Assembly (NCBI GenBank): GCA_002224055.1 | Contig: AZLU01000019.1 | Location: 61,819 to 125,818 of the forward strand | Source: Pezizomycotina sp. ARF18 | Taxonomy: Eukaryota; Ascomycota | Direction of reading: 5' to 3' | DNA: 64,000 nucleotides | Shown here: one piece after another, positions 12,184 to 23,397 of the stretch | Layout of the letters: the number at the start of each line of letters is the position of its first letter | Position numbering within the stretch: the stretch's first letter is position 1 | The notes under the pieces: generated by a model | Told to the model about the DNA's origin: nothing | Seen by the model: only the letters and a program-made list of their open reading frames with translations | Databases searched by the model: none | Position numbers and translations under genes: made by a program

Positions 12184-15100
12184 ATGGATTCCACAAAAAA
12201 TCACACGACGGCGGCCTCTATGCCCATGAAGGAGCTGTCTAGCGCGGGCGGGCGCACCACGGAAATGTCGAGAGACGACAAAAGGGCATACAAGCGGGCG
12301 AGAGTCAAGAAAGCCAGGCCACGCATCGATGGAGGATAAGGACGAGAAGAAAGCCATCGGTTTACCCCCGATTTCGCTTCCCAAAGGCGGTGGAGCTATT
12401 CGAAGCCTGGGCGAAAAGTTTACCACCAATCCGCAAACTGGCGCGGCGGGCTTACGATCCCAATCCCTACAACGGGTGCTCGAGGCGATTCGAAAGTTGC
12501 TCTATCCCTTAGCTACAATTCTAGCTCCGGAAATGGCGCTTTCGGATACGGTTGGCAACTTACTGCGCCTTCAATAACTAGGAAGACCGATAAGGGGCTG
12601 CCACGGTATTTGGAAGACGGCCTGGAGGACGTTTTCATTTTCGCTGGTGAGGAAGATTTGGTGCCGGTCCTCGAGCAGACGGCTTCAGGATGGCGAGTTC
12701 CAGCTCCAACGCCACGAGGTCAATACAACATCAAGCGATACCGACCTCGAATCGAAGGATCTTTTCGCCGAATCGAAAAGTGGACCAACGCGATTGATCA
12801 TTCGGACATTTTCTGGCGGACCATATCTCGCGATAACGTCACAATGACATTTGGAGAACAGCAAATTCTCAGATCTGCTCGGATGAGGACCAAGGAGACG
12901 GCACGGTTGTGCGCCGTATATTTTCCTGGCTCATCAGCGACACCTTTGATACCATCGGCAACGCGGCCATCTACACCTATCAGGAAGACAACGGCGTAGG
13001 AATCGACATGACGTCTTCGTCCGAAGTAAATCGGACACCAACGGCTCTAAAGTCGAACAGGTACCTCAAGTCCATAAGGTATGGAAACAGATCGCCAAAC
13101 CGCGATGCCAACTGGACATCTTTTGATCCGCACACGTTGCCCGATTCACATGGGACGAAAATATGTGGATGTTCGAGGTCGTCTTTGATTACGGCGACCA
13201 CGATGCCCTTAACCCTCAAGTATCACCTACGATCAACCCGCCGGTTCGCGAAGATCCATTCTCTGTTTACCGAGCTGGCTTTGAGGTCAGGACCTATCGT
13301 CTCTGTAGAAGGGTTTTGATGTTTCATCATTTCAAAGCCGAGCTTGGAATCGCCGATTATCTCGTCAGCTCCGTAGAGTTCCAATATGACGAATCTCCAG
13401 TAGCAACGTTTCTCACCAGCGTGGTTACCTCAGGGTTTGTTCAAAGGGTGCAAAGTTTATTCAGCGGTCTCTTCCGCCCCTCGAGCTCGAGTACAGCAGG
13501 GCACCAGACCCCGCGACATTAGCGGACTTGGGAGCGAAAGAACTGGATTCTCACAGCTTAGAAATCTGCCCGGCATCGTCGACGGCAGGGAATACCGCTG
13601 GATTGATATGGATGGAGAAGGTATCTCTGGAGTATTGTGCGAAGCCGGCTGGCACTGGTACTACAAGCGGAATATGAGTCCATCGCTTACCAGGAGCTCG
13701 GGTTCCTCTAGCTCGAGCAATCTCGCTGAACTTGGTCCGCTTACTCCTTTATCAAGCAAACCCTCGGGGTATCAGTAAAAGACACTACGCTAATGGACAT
13801 TGATGGAAATGGATTCCTTGACGCGCTTCAAATGCATCCCGAGGCAGGATTCTACGCTCGGAAGGCATCAGATGGCTGGGAGCCTTTCCACTTGCTGAAA
13901 GGAATGCCCGATTAAACTTCGATAGCCCCGATGTGAAGTTCCTCGATGTTACAGGCGATGGCTTGGTGGACGTGATCGTCTTTAGTCTAGATACCTTAAC
14001 GTTTTACCGTTCAAACGGAGCGGATGGGTTCGAGAACCCGTCCTCGATACGTGTGCCTTGGGGAGTGGACGGCAGCGACTACTACTCTCAACATCCTCGC
14101 GCCATATTTTCCCATGGGCGACTACACTACATATCGCCGATATGTCTGGCGATGGACTTCCTGACCTCGTCCGGATATCCAACGGGCAAGTTTGTACTAT
14201 CCTAATCTTGGATACGGCAGGTTTGGAGACGCTGTCGAGATGACCAACTCACCGCAGTTTACACCCTGCGAGAACGAATATAATCCCGACCGATTAAGGA
14301 TGGCGGATATCGACGGTTCCGGTACGACAGATATATTGTACCTTGGCCTGGGCGGTGTGAGCGTGTTCCTGAATCAATCCGGCAATGGTTGGAGTGATCT
14401 TCAAACCATCGCCGGTCTCACTTTTGAGTATCTCACCTCCGTCACGGTCATTGACCTGCTCGGTAAAGGTACGGCATGTATCGTTTGGTCCGAGCACGGT
14501 GCTTCCGAACTGCGTATCCGATACGTAGATCTCATGGCTGGCGGTATGAAGCCACACCTCCTCACGCTCGCACGAAACAATACCGGAGGCGAGACACAAA
14601 TTGAGTACTGCCCTTCAACAGCGTACTACATGGACGATCTGCGATCGGGCAAGCCGTGGGCAACAAAGCTGCCAATGGTTGTTCAATGCGTGTCAAAATC
14701 AACATTGATAGACCACTTAAGCGATTCAACTTACGTATCGCGGTACGCGTATCACCACGGATGCTTCAACGGGGTAGAGAGGGAGTTTTGTGGTTCGCTT
14801 TTGTGGAGAAATGGGACGCCGATGAAGTTTCCTCGGGAACCGCCAGCAATCTCTCGATCCTCTTCCGCCGGTGCACACGAAATCATGGTACCATACCGGA
14901 ATTGAAGTAGACGATAACTACCACTCGTTGATCCAGAGATTTGCTAAAGATTTCTTTGATGCCCGACAGAAGGTTCAAGCTTTGATACATATCTGGCGAC
15001 GTTGATCGAGATGCCGGAATATGACCTAAATATCTCCCAGAGGACGCAGCGGAAGCAGTTCGAGCGTTGAAAGGTGCGGCTTTACGACAGGAGACCTACG

Positions 15101-18100
15101 CTGACGACGGCTCAGATAAGGCATTGCTTCCGTATTCGTATCGCAGTCGATGTACTCCATCAAATTGATTCAACCCAAGGCTGCTGGGAATGTCAACGCC
15201 TCGATGCAATTGTTGAGCAGCGGGGGCCGATCAGAGACGTACGAAAGAATCGTTGCTGATCCAGGCGAAGCCAGACCTTCAACTTGCAATACGACGAATA
15301 TGGAAACGTGTTGAAATCGATTGCTATTTCGCTGGGCCGAGCAATTGAAGACGTGACGCTTGCTCCCGCGGATCGTATAAAGCAGTCTCAATTGTCAATC
15401 GAGTATACGAGAATGATATGACAAAAAGTATTGACATTGACGATGACTATTTGCTTGGCGTAAATTGCGAAACCCGGAGCTTCGAGATCACGGGCCTAAC
15501 TCCAGTCAGCGCACCGTACTTCAAGATGAAGGAATTTACCGACAACAACTTTGGATTTCTGTCGTCTCTCCAGGACGTGCCATTTGAAGACACCATGGAC
15601 GTTTCTCTGAAGCAGAAACGACTCATCCATAGATTCCGTACCTTGTACCGCTCAAACGATCTATCTCAATTCCTACCTATTGGTCATACTGACACGATGA
15701 ACTTTCTGGGGGAATCTTACCAACTTGTATTTACAACAGGAATGTTGACCAACATCTTCAAACGACAAACTGCGGGTACTGGGCCTGCAGAGCAGCTCAT
15801 CTCAGACCCAAACACCACCCTCGGCGGAACGGGACAAGGCCAAGGCGGCTACAAAGACCTCGACGGCGACGGAAATTGGTGGGCGCCTTCTGGCCGGCAG
15901 TTCTTCCACGAAGACCCAACGGTAACGTCAGCGGTTGAGCTGGCAACCGCTCGGATTAGCTTCTACCGTCCCCGTTCCGTCACGACACCGTTCGGAGATA
16001 AGAGCACGACCCGGTACGACGCCGACAACCTGCTCAAGGTCCAATCTACCGATGCTGCAAACAGCACCATCAACTCCGATAATGACTACCGCCTCTGCCA
16101 ACCGTACCGCGTTACGGACGTTAACGGCAATCATAATCAAATTGCGACTGATGCGCTCGGGATCGTGGTCGGGACCGCGGTGTATGGCAAAACCACTGCG
16201 GAAGGGACAGCTTAGACGGCTTCGATCCGCACCCGCCTCAGTCACTGTTGGATCAATACTTTGCTAATCCCAAAGGTGATGCCACTGCGACTTTGCTTGG
16301 TAATGCGACGACGCGGATGATCTATGATCCTAATCGATACTACAACAATCGTGCCGATACCACGAAAAAGTGGCCCACGTACTCGTCGACTATATCAAGG
16401 GAGACCCACGTCTCAGATCTCCCGTCGCAATCAAAGTCCAATTTACAGGTCTCTTTTTCCTACACGGATGGCGTAGGCCGGGAGCTACAGCGGAAAGTCC
16501 AAGGCGACGCGGAGACGCCCGATCGCGCGTGGTCGGGAGCGGGTGGAACGTCTACAATAACAAGGGCCTCACGTTCCGGCAGTACGAGCCCTTTTTCGAC
16601 ACCTCTCACGAGTTCAAAGATCAAAAAATCAGCGGGGTCAGCGCCACCTTCTTTTACGATTCGGCATCCAGGCTCGTCGCGACGTTGCACCCTGATCACT
16701 CTTGGGAAAAGTGGTCTTTGATTCGTGGAAGCAAGAGACCTGGGATGCAAACGATACCGTTTCCACCTCAGCGGACCAAGACCCTGATTACGGATACCTT
16801 TTCAAATTACTCTCGTCGAGCGACTACTCGCCGACATGGAGTGATACTATGAAGGGAATCGGCGGCAAGGCGGCAGATGCTGCGGACAAAGCGGCACAGC
16901 ACGCCGGGACACCGACATTGATGCATTTCGACGCGCGAGGTAGGACTTTCTTGACTGTCGCCAATAATGGCACCGAGGGGAGTTTGAGACTCGGGTAACG
17001 TTGAACATCGATGGCTCGCAGCGGGACATCACGGATTCCATAGGCAGGACCGTGATCAAATACGATTACAACGTCATTGGAACACGAATACGGCAGGCGA
17101 GCATGGAAGCCGGTGAGGGTTGGACGCTTTGCGATGCGACGTCGAACGTGCTACTATCCTGGGATGCAGTTGGGAACCGAGTCAAAACCTACTATGACGC
17201 GCTGAGACGGCCCATCGGCGTGTACGTTCTACGACCTGGCGATACCGCTGACCTCTTGGAGACGAAGACGCAATATGGAGACGATAGCGCTCTAGGCGTT
17301 GCATTCACGCAGCAGCAGAATCTACGTGGTCGGGCTTACGCCGTCTGGGACCAGGCTGGGATGCTGACGAATGTGAAATATGACTTCAAAGGGAATCTAG
17401 TCACATCACAGAGGAAAATAGCAGTTGAATACAGGCGAACGCTAGATTGGACTACAAACGAACAGCTGGACGTCGCAGGCCCCTACGAAGCCACCACCAC
17501 CGTCGACGCAATGGATAGGCCCACGCTCAGCAAAACCGCAGACAACAGCACCACAAGATACACGTACAACACCGCAGGTCTGCTTTCAAGGTTGAGGCCA
17601 ACATCAAAAACGAGAACAGCGGCGCGTTCGACGTTATCATCAGCAGTATCGAATACGACGTCCGTGGCGAACGTCAGTCGGTCCAGAACAAAAACGGTGT
17701 TACAACATCTTACACGCGTGATCCGCTAACACATCGTATTTCCGCCGTAACCGCCACTCGACCCAGCAGCAGCGGTGGGACTGAGCTCCTGCAGAGCTTG
17801 GCTTACACTTACGACCCGGTCGGCAATATCACATACATCAGGGACTTCTCGCAGCAGACGATCTTCTTCCGCAACCAGATCGTCGAGCCGAGCAACGACT
17901 ACACGTACGATGCCGTCTACCGACTCATCAGCGCCACGGGCGTGAACATGTGGACAAGCTGTGACGGCTGGGAAACCTAATTCACCAACACCTCCGACGC
18001 AATTCAAGGACTTTCACTCACGCCTCACCGCGCCGGGGGATGTAATGCTATGGCGAACTACACCGAGTCGTACGAGTACGACCAAGTGGGCAACTTCAAG

Positions 18101-20200
18101 TCCGTCAAGCACGATAGCAGTGATCCCACGGTCCCTGGTTGGACGCGGACGTACGCTTATCATGAGGCGTCTCAGCTCGGTGGACCTTTACCGAGCAACA
18201 GGATTAGCGGTACGACAATCGTACGGCTACAGACACCTACAAATACGACGTGAACGGCAACATGGTGTCAATGTCTGCGGTTCCGAAGTTGACCTGGAAC
18301 CACAAGAACCAGCTGATCGCATCGTCGAGTCAGGTCGTCAACTCCGGAACCCCGGAAACGACTTATTACGTCTACGCCGCGTCAGGGTCTCGAGCCCGAA
18401 AGGTGACCGAATCTTTCGCCGCGGCCGGCCAAACACCGCGCAAAACAAAGGAACGGATCTACCTCGCCCCGGTTTCCAAATCTATCGCAAGTTCGACGGC
18501 GCTGGTAACACGTCCCTCGAGCGGGAAGTCCTGCACGTCAACGAGAGCGTAGGCACCGTGTGCCTCGTTGAATCTCGCACAATAGGTTCCGACACGGACG
18601 GCCCGCAGCGCCTTTTCCGCTACCCCCTTCGCACGCAGACGGGTTCCGTCTCCGTGGAGGTCGACGACCAGGCGCAGGTGATCTCCTACGAGGAGTACAC
18701 GCCGTACGGGAGTACTTCGTACCAGGGCGTCCGGTCGGTAAACCTGGAGACGCCGAAGCTCTACCGCTACAGCGGTGCGGAGTACGACGAGGAGACGGGG
18801 CTCTCGTACAACAGTGCGCGGTACCTGCTGACGACCGTAGGAGCGTGGACCTCCGCGGACCCGGCGTCCATGTCCGGCGGCATAAACCTCTACATCTACG
18901 CCGGGTGTAACCCATCACCCGCTCAGACCGCAGCGGGAGCCAGCACGTCGACATCGGGGACGACCCGGGGGTGAGAGCGGCGCACGACGCGCTACGCGCG
19001 GATCCTCCCGCCGGCGTCGCGAACGCCGGACCCAGGCAGAGCGCGCCGCTCTCCGCCAGCCCGCCGACGACCACAAAGGCCGCCCGCAGCCTCGCTAAGC
19101 CGATGCAGGCCTCCGTCCGCCGGCAGGTACGGGCCGTGCACCCGGACCTGCCGCGGCACGTCGCCGTGGGGCACACGATCCAGGTCCACGACACCGTCCA
19201 CTCCGGCCTCCACGACAGCGTGACGAACGACCCGGCCCGCACGCAGATGCTCAACAGCAGCCGGACCCTGGGCAACGAGAGCGGGACCGTGACGGACCAC
19301 AACGGCCGCACGACCACGTACACGAAGCACAACACGCAGGAGCGGCAGATCGAGGACAAGGTGGCAACCTACCGCCGGCAGGGGATGTCGCACGCGGACG
19401 CGCAGGTCGCGGCGAGCGACACGGTGAGGTACCAGCACGAGAACACGCACCTGGACTGGCGGGACGCCAAAGACGTCGTCTCGGGACGCAGACGAGCGCA
19501 AAGGAGCGCGCCGAAGTCAACGCGCAGGCTGCCCGCGGGAACGGCGGTGGTGGGGCGCCGCACGCGGGAGGAGGAGGCAGCAGCAGCGGCGGCGGCGGAG
19601 GAGGAGGTGGTGGAGGCGGAGGTAGTGCCAGCCACACCAACAACTCCGGACCGGGCCACGCCCCCGCGAGCAGCCACGCGCTACCATCCGCCCCATCTGA
19701 GCACCACGAAACGCCGCACGCGCCTAACCCGACCAGTTCCGCACCGCACATCAGCGGCGGTGGCGGAGGTGGAGGTGGAGGTGGGGCTAGCCGCGGCTCC
19801 CGCACTTTCACCACGGCCGTCGCGTTACCGGCGCCCTCGGTCGTGCTCTCGCACCCGATGGCTTCGCCGAGGCCGAAGTCGCCCTCGAGTATCTGGGCAC
19901 CGTGGCCGGCGCTGCGGGCCACGGCGCCACCTCCCTGGTACTTACCCGCGCCGGGGGCGGTGCCTGTCGTCGGGGGGCCATGGTGGCGGGCGGGCTCGCG
20001 GGCGACGCGGGCGAGTACGTGGCCAAGGAGGTGTTCCACGCGAGCGGGGAGACGGCGCAGAAGGTCGGCATGCTGTCCAGCATCGCCGCCGGCGCGGGCG
20101 TCGGGGCTGCAATCGGCGCGCCGGCAGGGGGGATAGGGCGCTCCCTGGGGCGATAATTGGCGGGGCGGTAGGCTTGGGGGCGTACCTCTGGGGGCGGTGA
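12184..20200 (+). CDS. Fused TcB-TcC toxin-complex protein (SpvB, FG-GAP, RHS core, hypervariable tail), frameshifted
   Basis: TcB and TcC normally assemble into a hollow RHS cocoon that holds the cleaved C-terminal effector and docks on TcA. Here both are in one unit. The order is: a charged N-terminus from ATG 12184; the SpvB-type domain opening with ISLPKGGGAIRSLGEKF (about 12375); RKTDKGLPRYLEDG and VFIFAGEEDLVPVLE (about 12580-12670); YRWIDMDGEGISGVLCE (about 13590-13640); FG-GAP/VCBS calcium-loop-like repeats (DVTGDGLVDVIVF, ADIDGSGTTDILYLG); and KPWATKLPMVVQCV with YAYHHGCFNGVEREF (about 14650-14790). An RHS/YD-repeat shell follows (about 16000-18870), with the core end SYEEYTPYGSTSY ... 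SADPASMSGGINLYIYAG (about 18680-18905). The tail after 18945 differs in composition. At least twelve single-base frame changes interrupt it. Stop codon TGA is at 20198-20200. Confidence 0.88.
12370..13440 (+). other. SpvB-like N-terminal domain of TcB
   Basis: The domain starts at the LPKGGGAIR signature, typical of the Salmonella plasmid virulence protein SpvB/TcB N-terminus. It then shows YLEDGLEDVFIFAGEEDLVP, the tryptophan-rich strand WTNAIDHSDIFWRT, and FEVVFDYGDHD with REDPFSVYRAGFEVRTYRLC (about 13160-13310), which is the beta-propeller entry region in the family. Four open segments in three frames make it up. Confidence 0.8.
18945..20200 (+). other. TcC hypervariable effector tail with HExxH motif
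   Basis: It lies downstream of the RHS core end and is markedly GC-rich compared with the rest of the locus. The first part (about 18950-19490) is a single uninterrupted frame of about 180 residues. It includes VTDHNGRTTTYTKHNTQERQ and then RYQHENTHLDWRDAKD, where H-E-N-T-H fits the HExxH zinc-metallopeptidase pattern. A polyglycine/histidine/serine linker follows (about 19540-19800), then a glycine/alanine hydrophobic segment (AGAGVGAAIGAPAGGIG, then GAIIGGAVGLGAYLWG) ending at the stop. In bacterial TcC proteins this region is the effector released inside the cocoon. The enzymatic class here is inferred from one motif only. Confidence 0.6.
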
Positions 20201-20932
20201 TGCATTGTGGAGATGTTGGTTCAATGATATAACGTACTCATTCACACGTAGTTTTGCTCCAAGCTTTCTTCTGAATTGTACCAATTTCTCCTTCCAGAGA
20301 ATAGTGCCGGCACGAGTTGCCCAGCTGCAGCAATCCAAATGGGATTTCTGTGTTTAAAATTAATATTTCGCATCAAATGGAAATTTAAACTTCAGAAAAT
20401 ATTAAAAAAAACCACCCTGATATTGTTACCAAAATCCCCTCAGTAATGTACTAGCACGAACCGGGCGTGCACAGGAAGCTTAACACGCACCAGGGAGTGC
20501 TATTAATTCAGACCTTCAAGTCCCGCAGACTGCGAACCTTCAAGTCCTATACCAACCTTTATATATAGAACCAGCAAACCAATGCCAACCATATAAGACA
20601 TAAGATTCCCCTTAACTAGCAAGAATAATTACCACTAATAAATACAACTATCATTTAATATATACTATTAAGATAACCGTACACAGCTTACAAACAATAG
20701 CTTACCTTCAGCGTTACTACGTCCAAGGACTTTATATCAATAAACGCCCGCCCAGTACACTATCTTAATAACTCCTCCTTTGAGTGAAGACACCGGATAG
20801 GGAAATACTTAGGTAGTTCTCTAGGTAGACCGAAAGGGAGCCCACGTGACAGGTATTTTCCGGGAGGAATTTTATAATAATCAAAAAAAAAAAAATATAT
20901 ATATAGAACCCAAAAAACCCAATAAATCGTTT
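20201..20932. other. Gene-free spacer, AT-rich
   Basis: I see no supportable gene. A dispersed A-tract and a TATATA run (about 20882-20905) lie at the right end, next to the tRNA-like gene. Confidence 0.6.
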
Positions 20933-21012
20933 GAACAGGGCAGGATTCGGACCTGTGCGGGTTGCCCCAACGGACCCCTATTCCGTCGCCTTAACCGCCG
21001 GGCCACCTGTCC
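20933..21012 (-). tRNA. Class II tRNA-like gene, anticodon AGG (serine-type body)
   Basis: The minus strand folds as a cloverleaf. The acceptor GGACAGG pairs with CCTGTTC (one G-T pair). The D arm has the GCC-GGC stem and the GGTTAA loop. The anticodon stem ACGGA/TCCGT encloses the seven-base loop ATAGGGG. A long variable arm TGGGGCAACCCGC follows, then a T loop TCCGAAT with one mismatched T-stem pair. A T-run lies about 40 bases downstream, as a possible Pol III terminator. The long variable arm and the D-arm sequence resemble fungal tRNA-Ser, yet positions 34-36 read AGG, a proline anticodon. It may be a decayed tRNA-Ser copy or an anticodon-shifted gene. Confidence 0.6.
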
Positions 21013-23397
21013 TCGCTCAATGGATAGAAGAAGGTAGTTGGGATGTGTGATATATGAGGCTTCGTGAATCACTGAGTGCGAAAGGGACCCTCCCCCGACC
21101 AACTCAAAAAATTCCTTAATTCTTCCGAAATTCCTTTTCAAAATATCTCTGAATCACATTTCCTGGAAATTCCCCCAACGTTCCAAATATCAACTTCAAA
21201 AACCCTGAGAACGGAGGGGGGCAGCTGGCTATTAGCTTTTCCAACGCTTCTTTCCTTCGAAGGTTAATTGCCCATTTTATAACTACATACGCGAATCATA
21301 TACTACTTAATTTATTGGTTATAACTATGCCCTGACAAAGTATCGAAACAGCTAGCAATGGCAGAAAAAAGGTTCTACGTCCCAATTAGATACATGTCAC
21401 TGGTATCCAACCAAGTCTATCATACTCAGAAGCGGAGAGAGATAAATATAAATGTATTTATCCCTTTCATCGCCACTTGAGTAACTAGACAGTAGATCAG
21501 CCAGCTGCAGTCCCCTATATCATTTGAACGGTCCTTTTGGAGGGTGAGTAAGCTTTTGGCACTTTGACCATAAATTTTCAAATTATATTTGGAAGGAACT
21601 AGAGCGAACCAAGATAATAAAAAGCATCTCTAACCTTATCTTTTATCTGCAAGCATACGACCGGACGCTAGCGACAATATTGCCAGAAAGGTATACGAAA
21701 GCAGTAAGCAAATATTTATTGAATCAACTACAAGTACCAGACGCATACATAACTCTATCAAAGGGACAATAGGGACCGAAACATGCCACAAGGAAGCATG
21801 AGGATATCTTCATACACTTGAGACCACTATCCTCTCTCTCCAGGTACAAATACACTTTACCATTAGCTCCATCCCGGCAATTTCCTCTCATCTTTGATTG
21901 CCTGGATCTTCGTCTAGTCCTGCGAAGGAACTACTTAAAAAAAGTACCAAGTTGTTCCTTCGCAAGTGTAAACACAATTAATAGTGCGTTACCAAGACCT
22001 TAAACAGATACCTATTAATTCAGCCGGTTCAGGAGCCTACTCTCCTAAGTATTACGTCGTGGAACCGTGGTTACGTTTTTCTTAGTGAACCGTTAGCGTC
22101 TCAACGAATTCGGCTACCGGAACTTCCCTCCATGTTCACAACCGGCGGACACCGGCTCGCGAACGTCTTCGGAGGTCAAATCTTCTGATAATAAGTCGGT
22201 AGGGAAGCAGATGTCTCTGAGATATTAGGGGTCGAATGTGAGGCTCTTCATCGCTGTAGTAAACTATAATAGAAGAGATATAGAAAACCGCCCGTCGGCT
22301 ATTAAGGCTATGACAAATACTTTAACCTGTACACGGCATTCAGGGCACATCCCTTTTCCATGTTGTAATTATATATATTTTATTAAGATTATAATATTAT
22401 TATTCATTATATATAATATTATATATTTTTTTAATAAACTAGCTAGTTTTGTATTAAATTTATAAATTTGATCTTATCCCATATTATTAAATATATCATA
22501 GATCTATACCAACAAATAGTATTGGTCCTTATTTTTATTAGATTTTGACATTTGCTATAGCTGTACCCAAACATCAGAAGAAATAAGAAATACCTTAACC
22601 AAAGTAATGGGCAAATGGCGCTTGTTAGTGTTGCTACAACTCCCGACGTTAATCGATCGACCTTAAAACAGTCTCCCTTTTACCAAAACTGGTTTTCAAA
22701 TTGAATAACTCTTGTACAGGGTTTCTTGCAAGCGCATACCTCGGTACGAAGATCCTTTCTGGGGCAGGGTTCAAGGGGCGGCTGGCGGTGGGTCGTCTCC
22801 CAGCCGACGTGAACAGGGAAATTTACCCTCGCGATTGGGCATGGGTCGCCTAACTTCCGGAGGTTCTTATCTTTCGCGTTTCCATAAAGTCCCTTGTGTA
22901 TTCATTCTTCGTCTCCTAAAATCTCCGCCATGGACGGATAATCAATATATCACGATAGGCGGACGGAAGATCCATATACAAGCTACGAAAGACCAACATT
23001 CGATGCCTTTAAAACCACGCTCTACCACAATTACACCAATAGCAAAACCTTATATAACCGTTCCTCAGTGGTGGTTCGGCCGAGTACGGAGCTTTATCCC
23101 TCATTACCGGTAGTTAAGCTTTCGGGGTCATGACGGACTAGATTTTATTTTATAATATATTTTCAATTTTTTCTTCACTTATTCAACTCTACTAATTTAG
23201 CAGATTTAGGTTGTTCGTTCTATGGAAACGTGCTAGGTTTTGATTTTTGTCCGCTTTGAACAGTCTTATTGGAGGGTCTTTAGGGGTTTCTATGCCAAAT
23301 TGTAAGAAAAACACGCAGACCAAATATAGAAAACATCAATCTGAGCCCCACAGCCGGAATCCTGCTCAAGCCAGCAGATAGCCCTGATACAACTGAT
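21013..23397. other. Gene-poor spacer
   Basis: No reading frame here shows a recognisable domain. A strongly AT-rich block lies at about 22360-22520. A 133-codon open frame at 22712-23113 has no recognisable composition or motif and is not called. Confidence 0.55.

Noticed and set aside
18538-20039. Long minus-strand open frames opposite the TcC tail
   Set aside because: GC-rich DNA creates open antisense frames. The plus-strand frame carries the RHS core end and the HExxH tail, so the antisense is a shadow.
22712-23113. 133-codon open frame (+) in the gene-poor stretch
   Set aside because: No signal peptide, membrane segment or known motif is visible, and the base composition matches the surrounding spacer.
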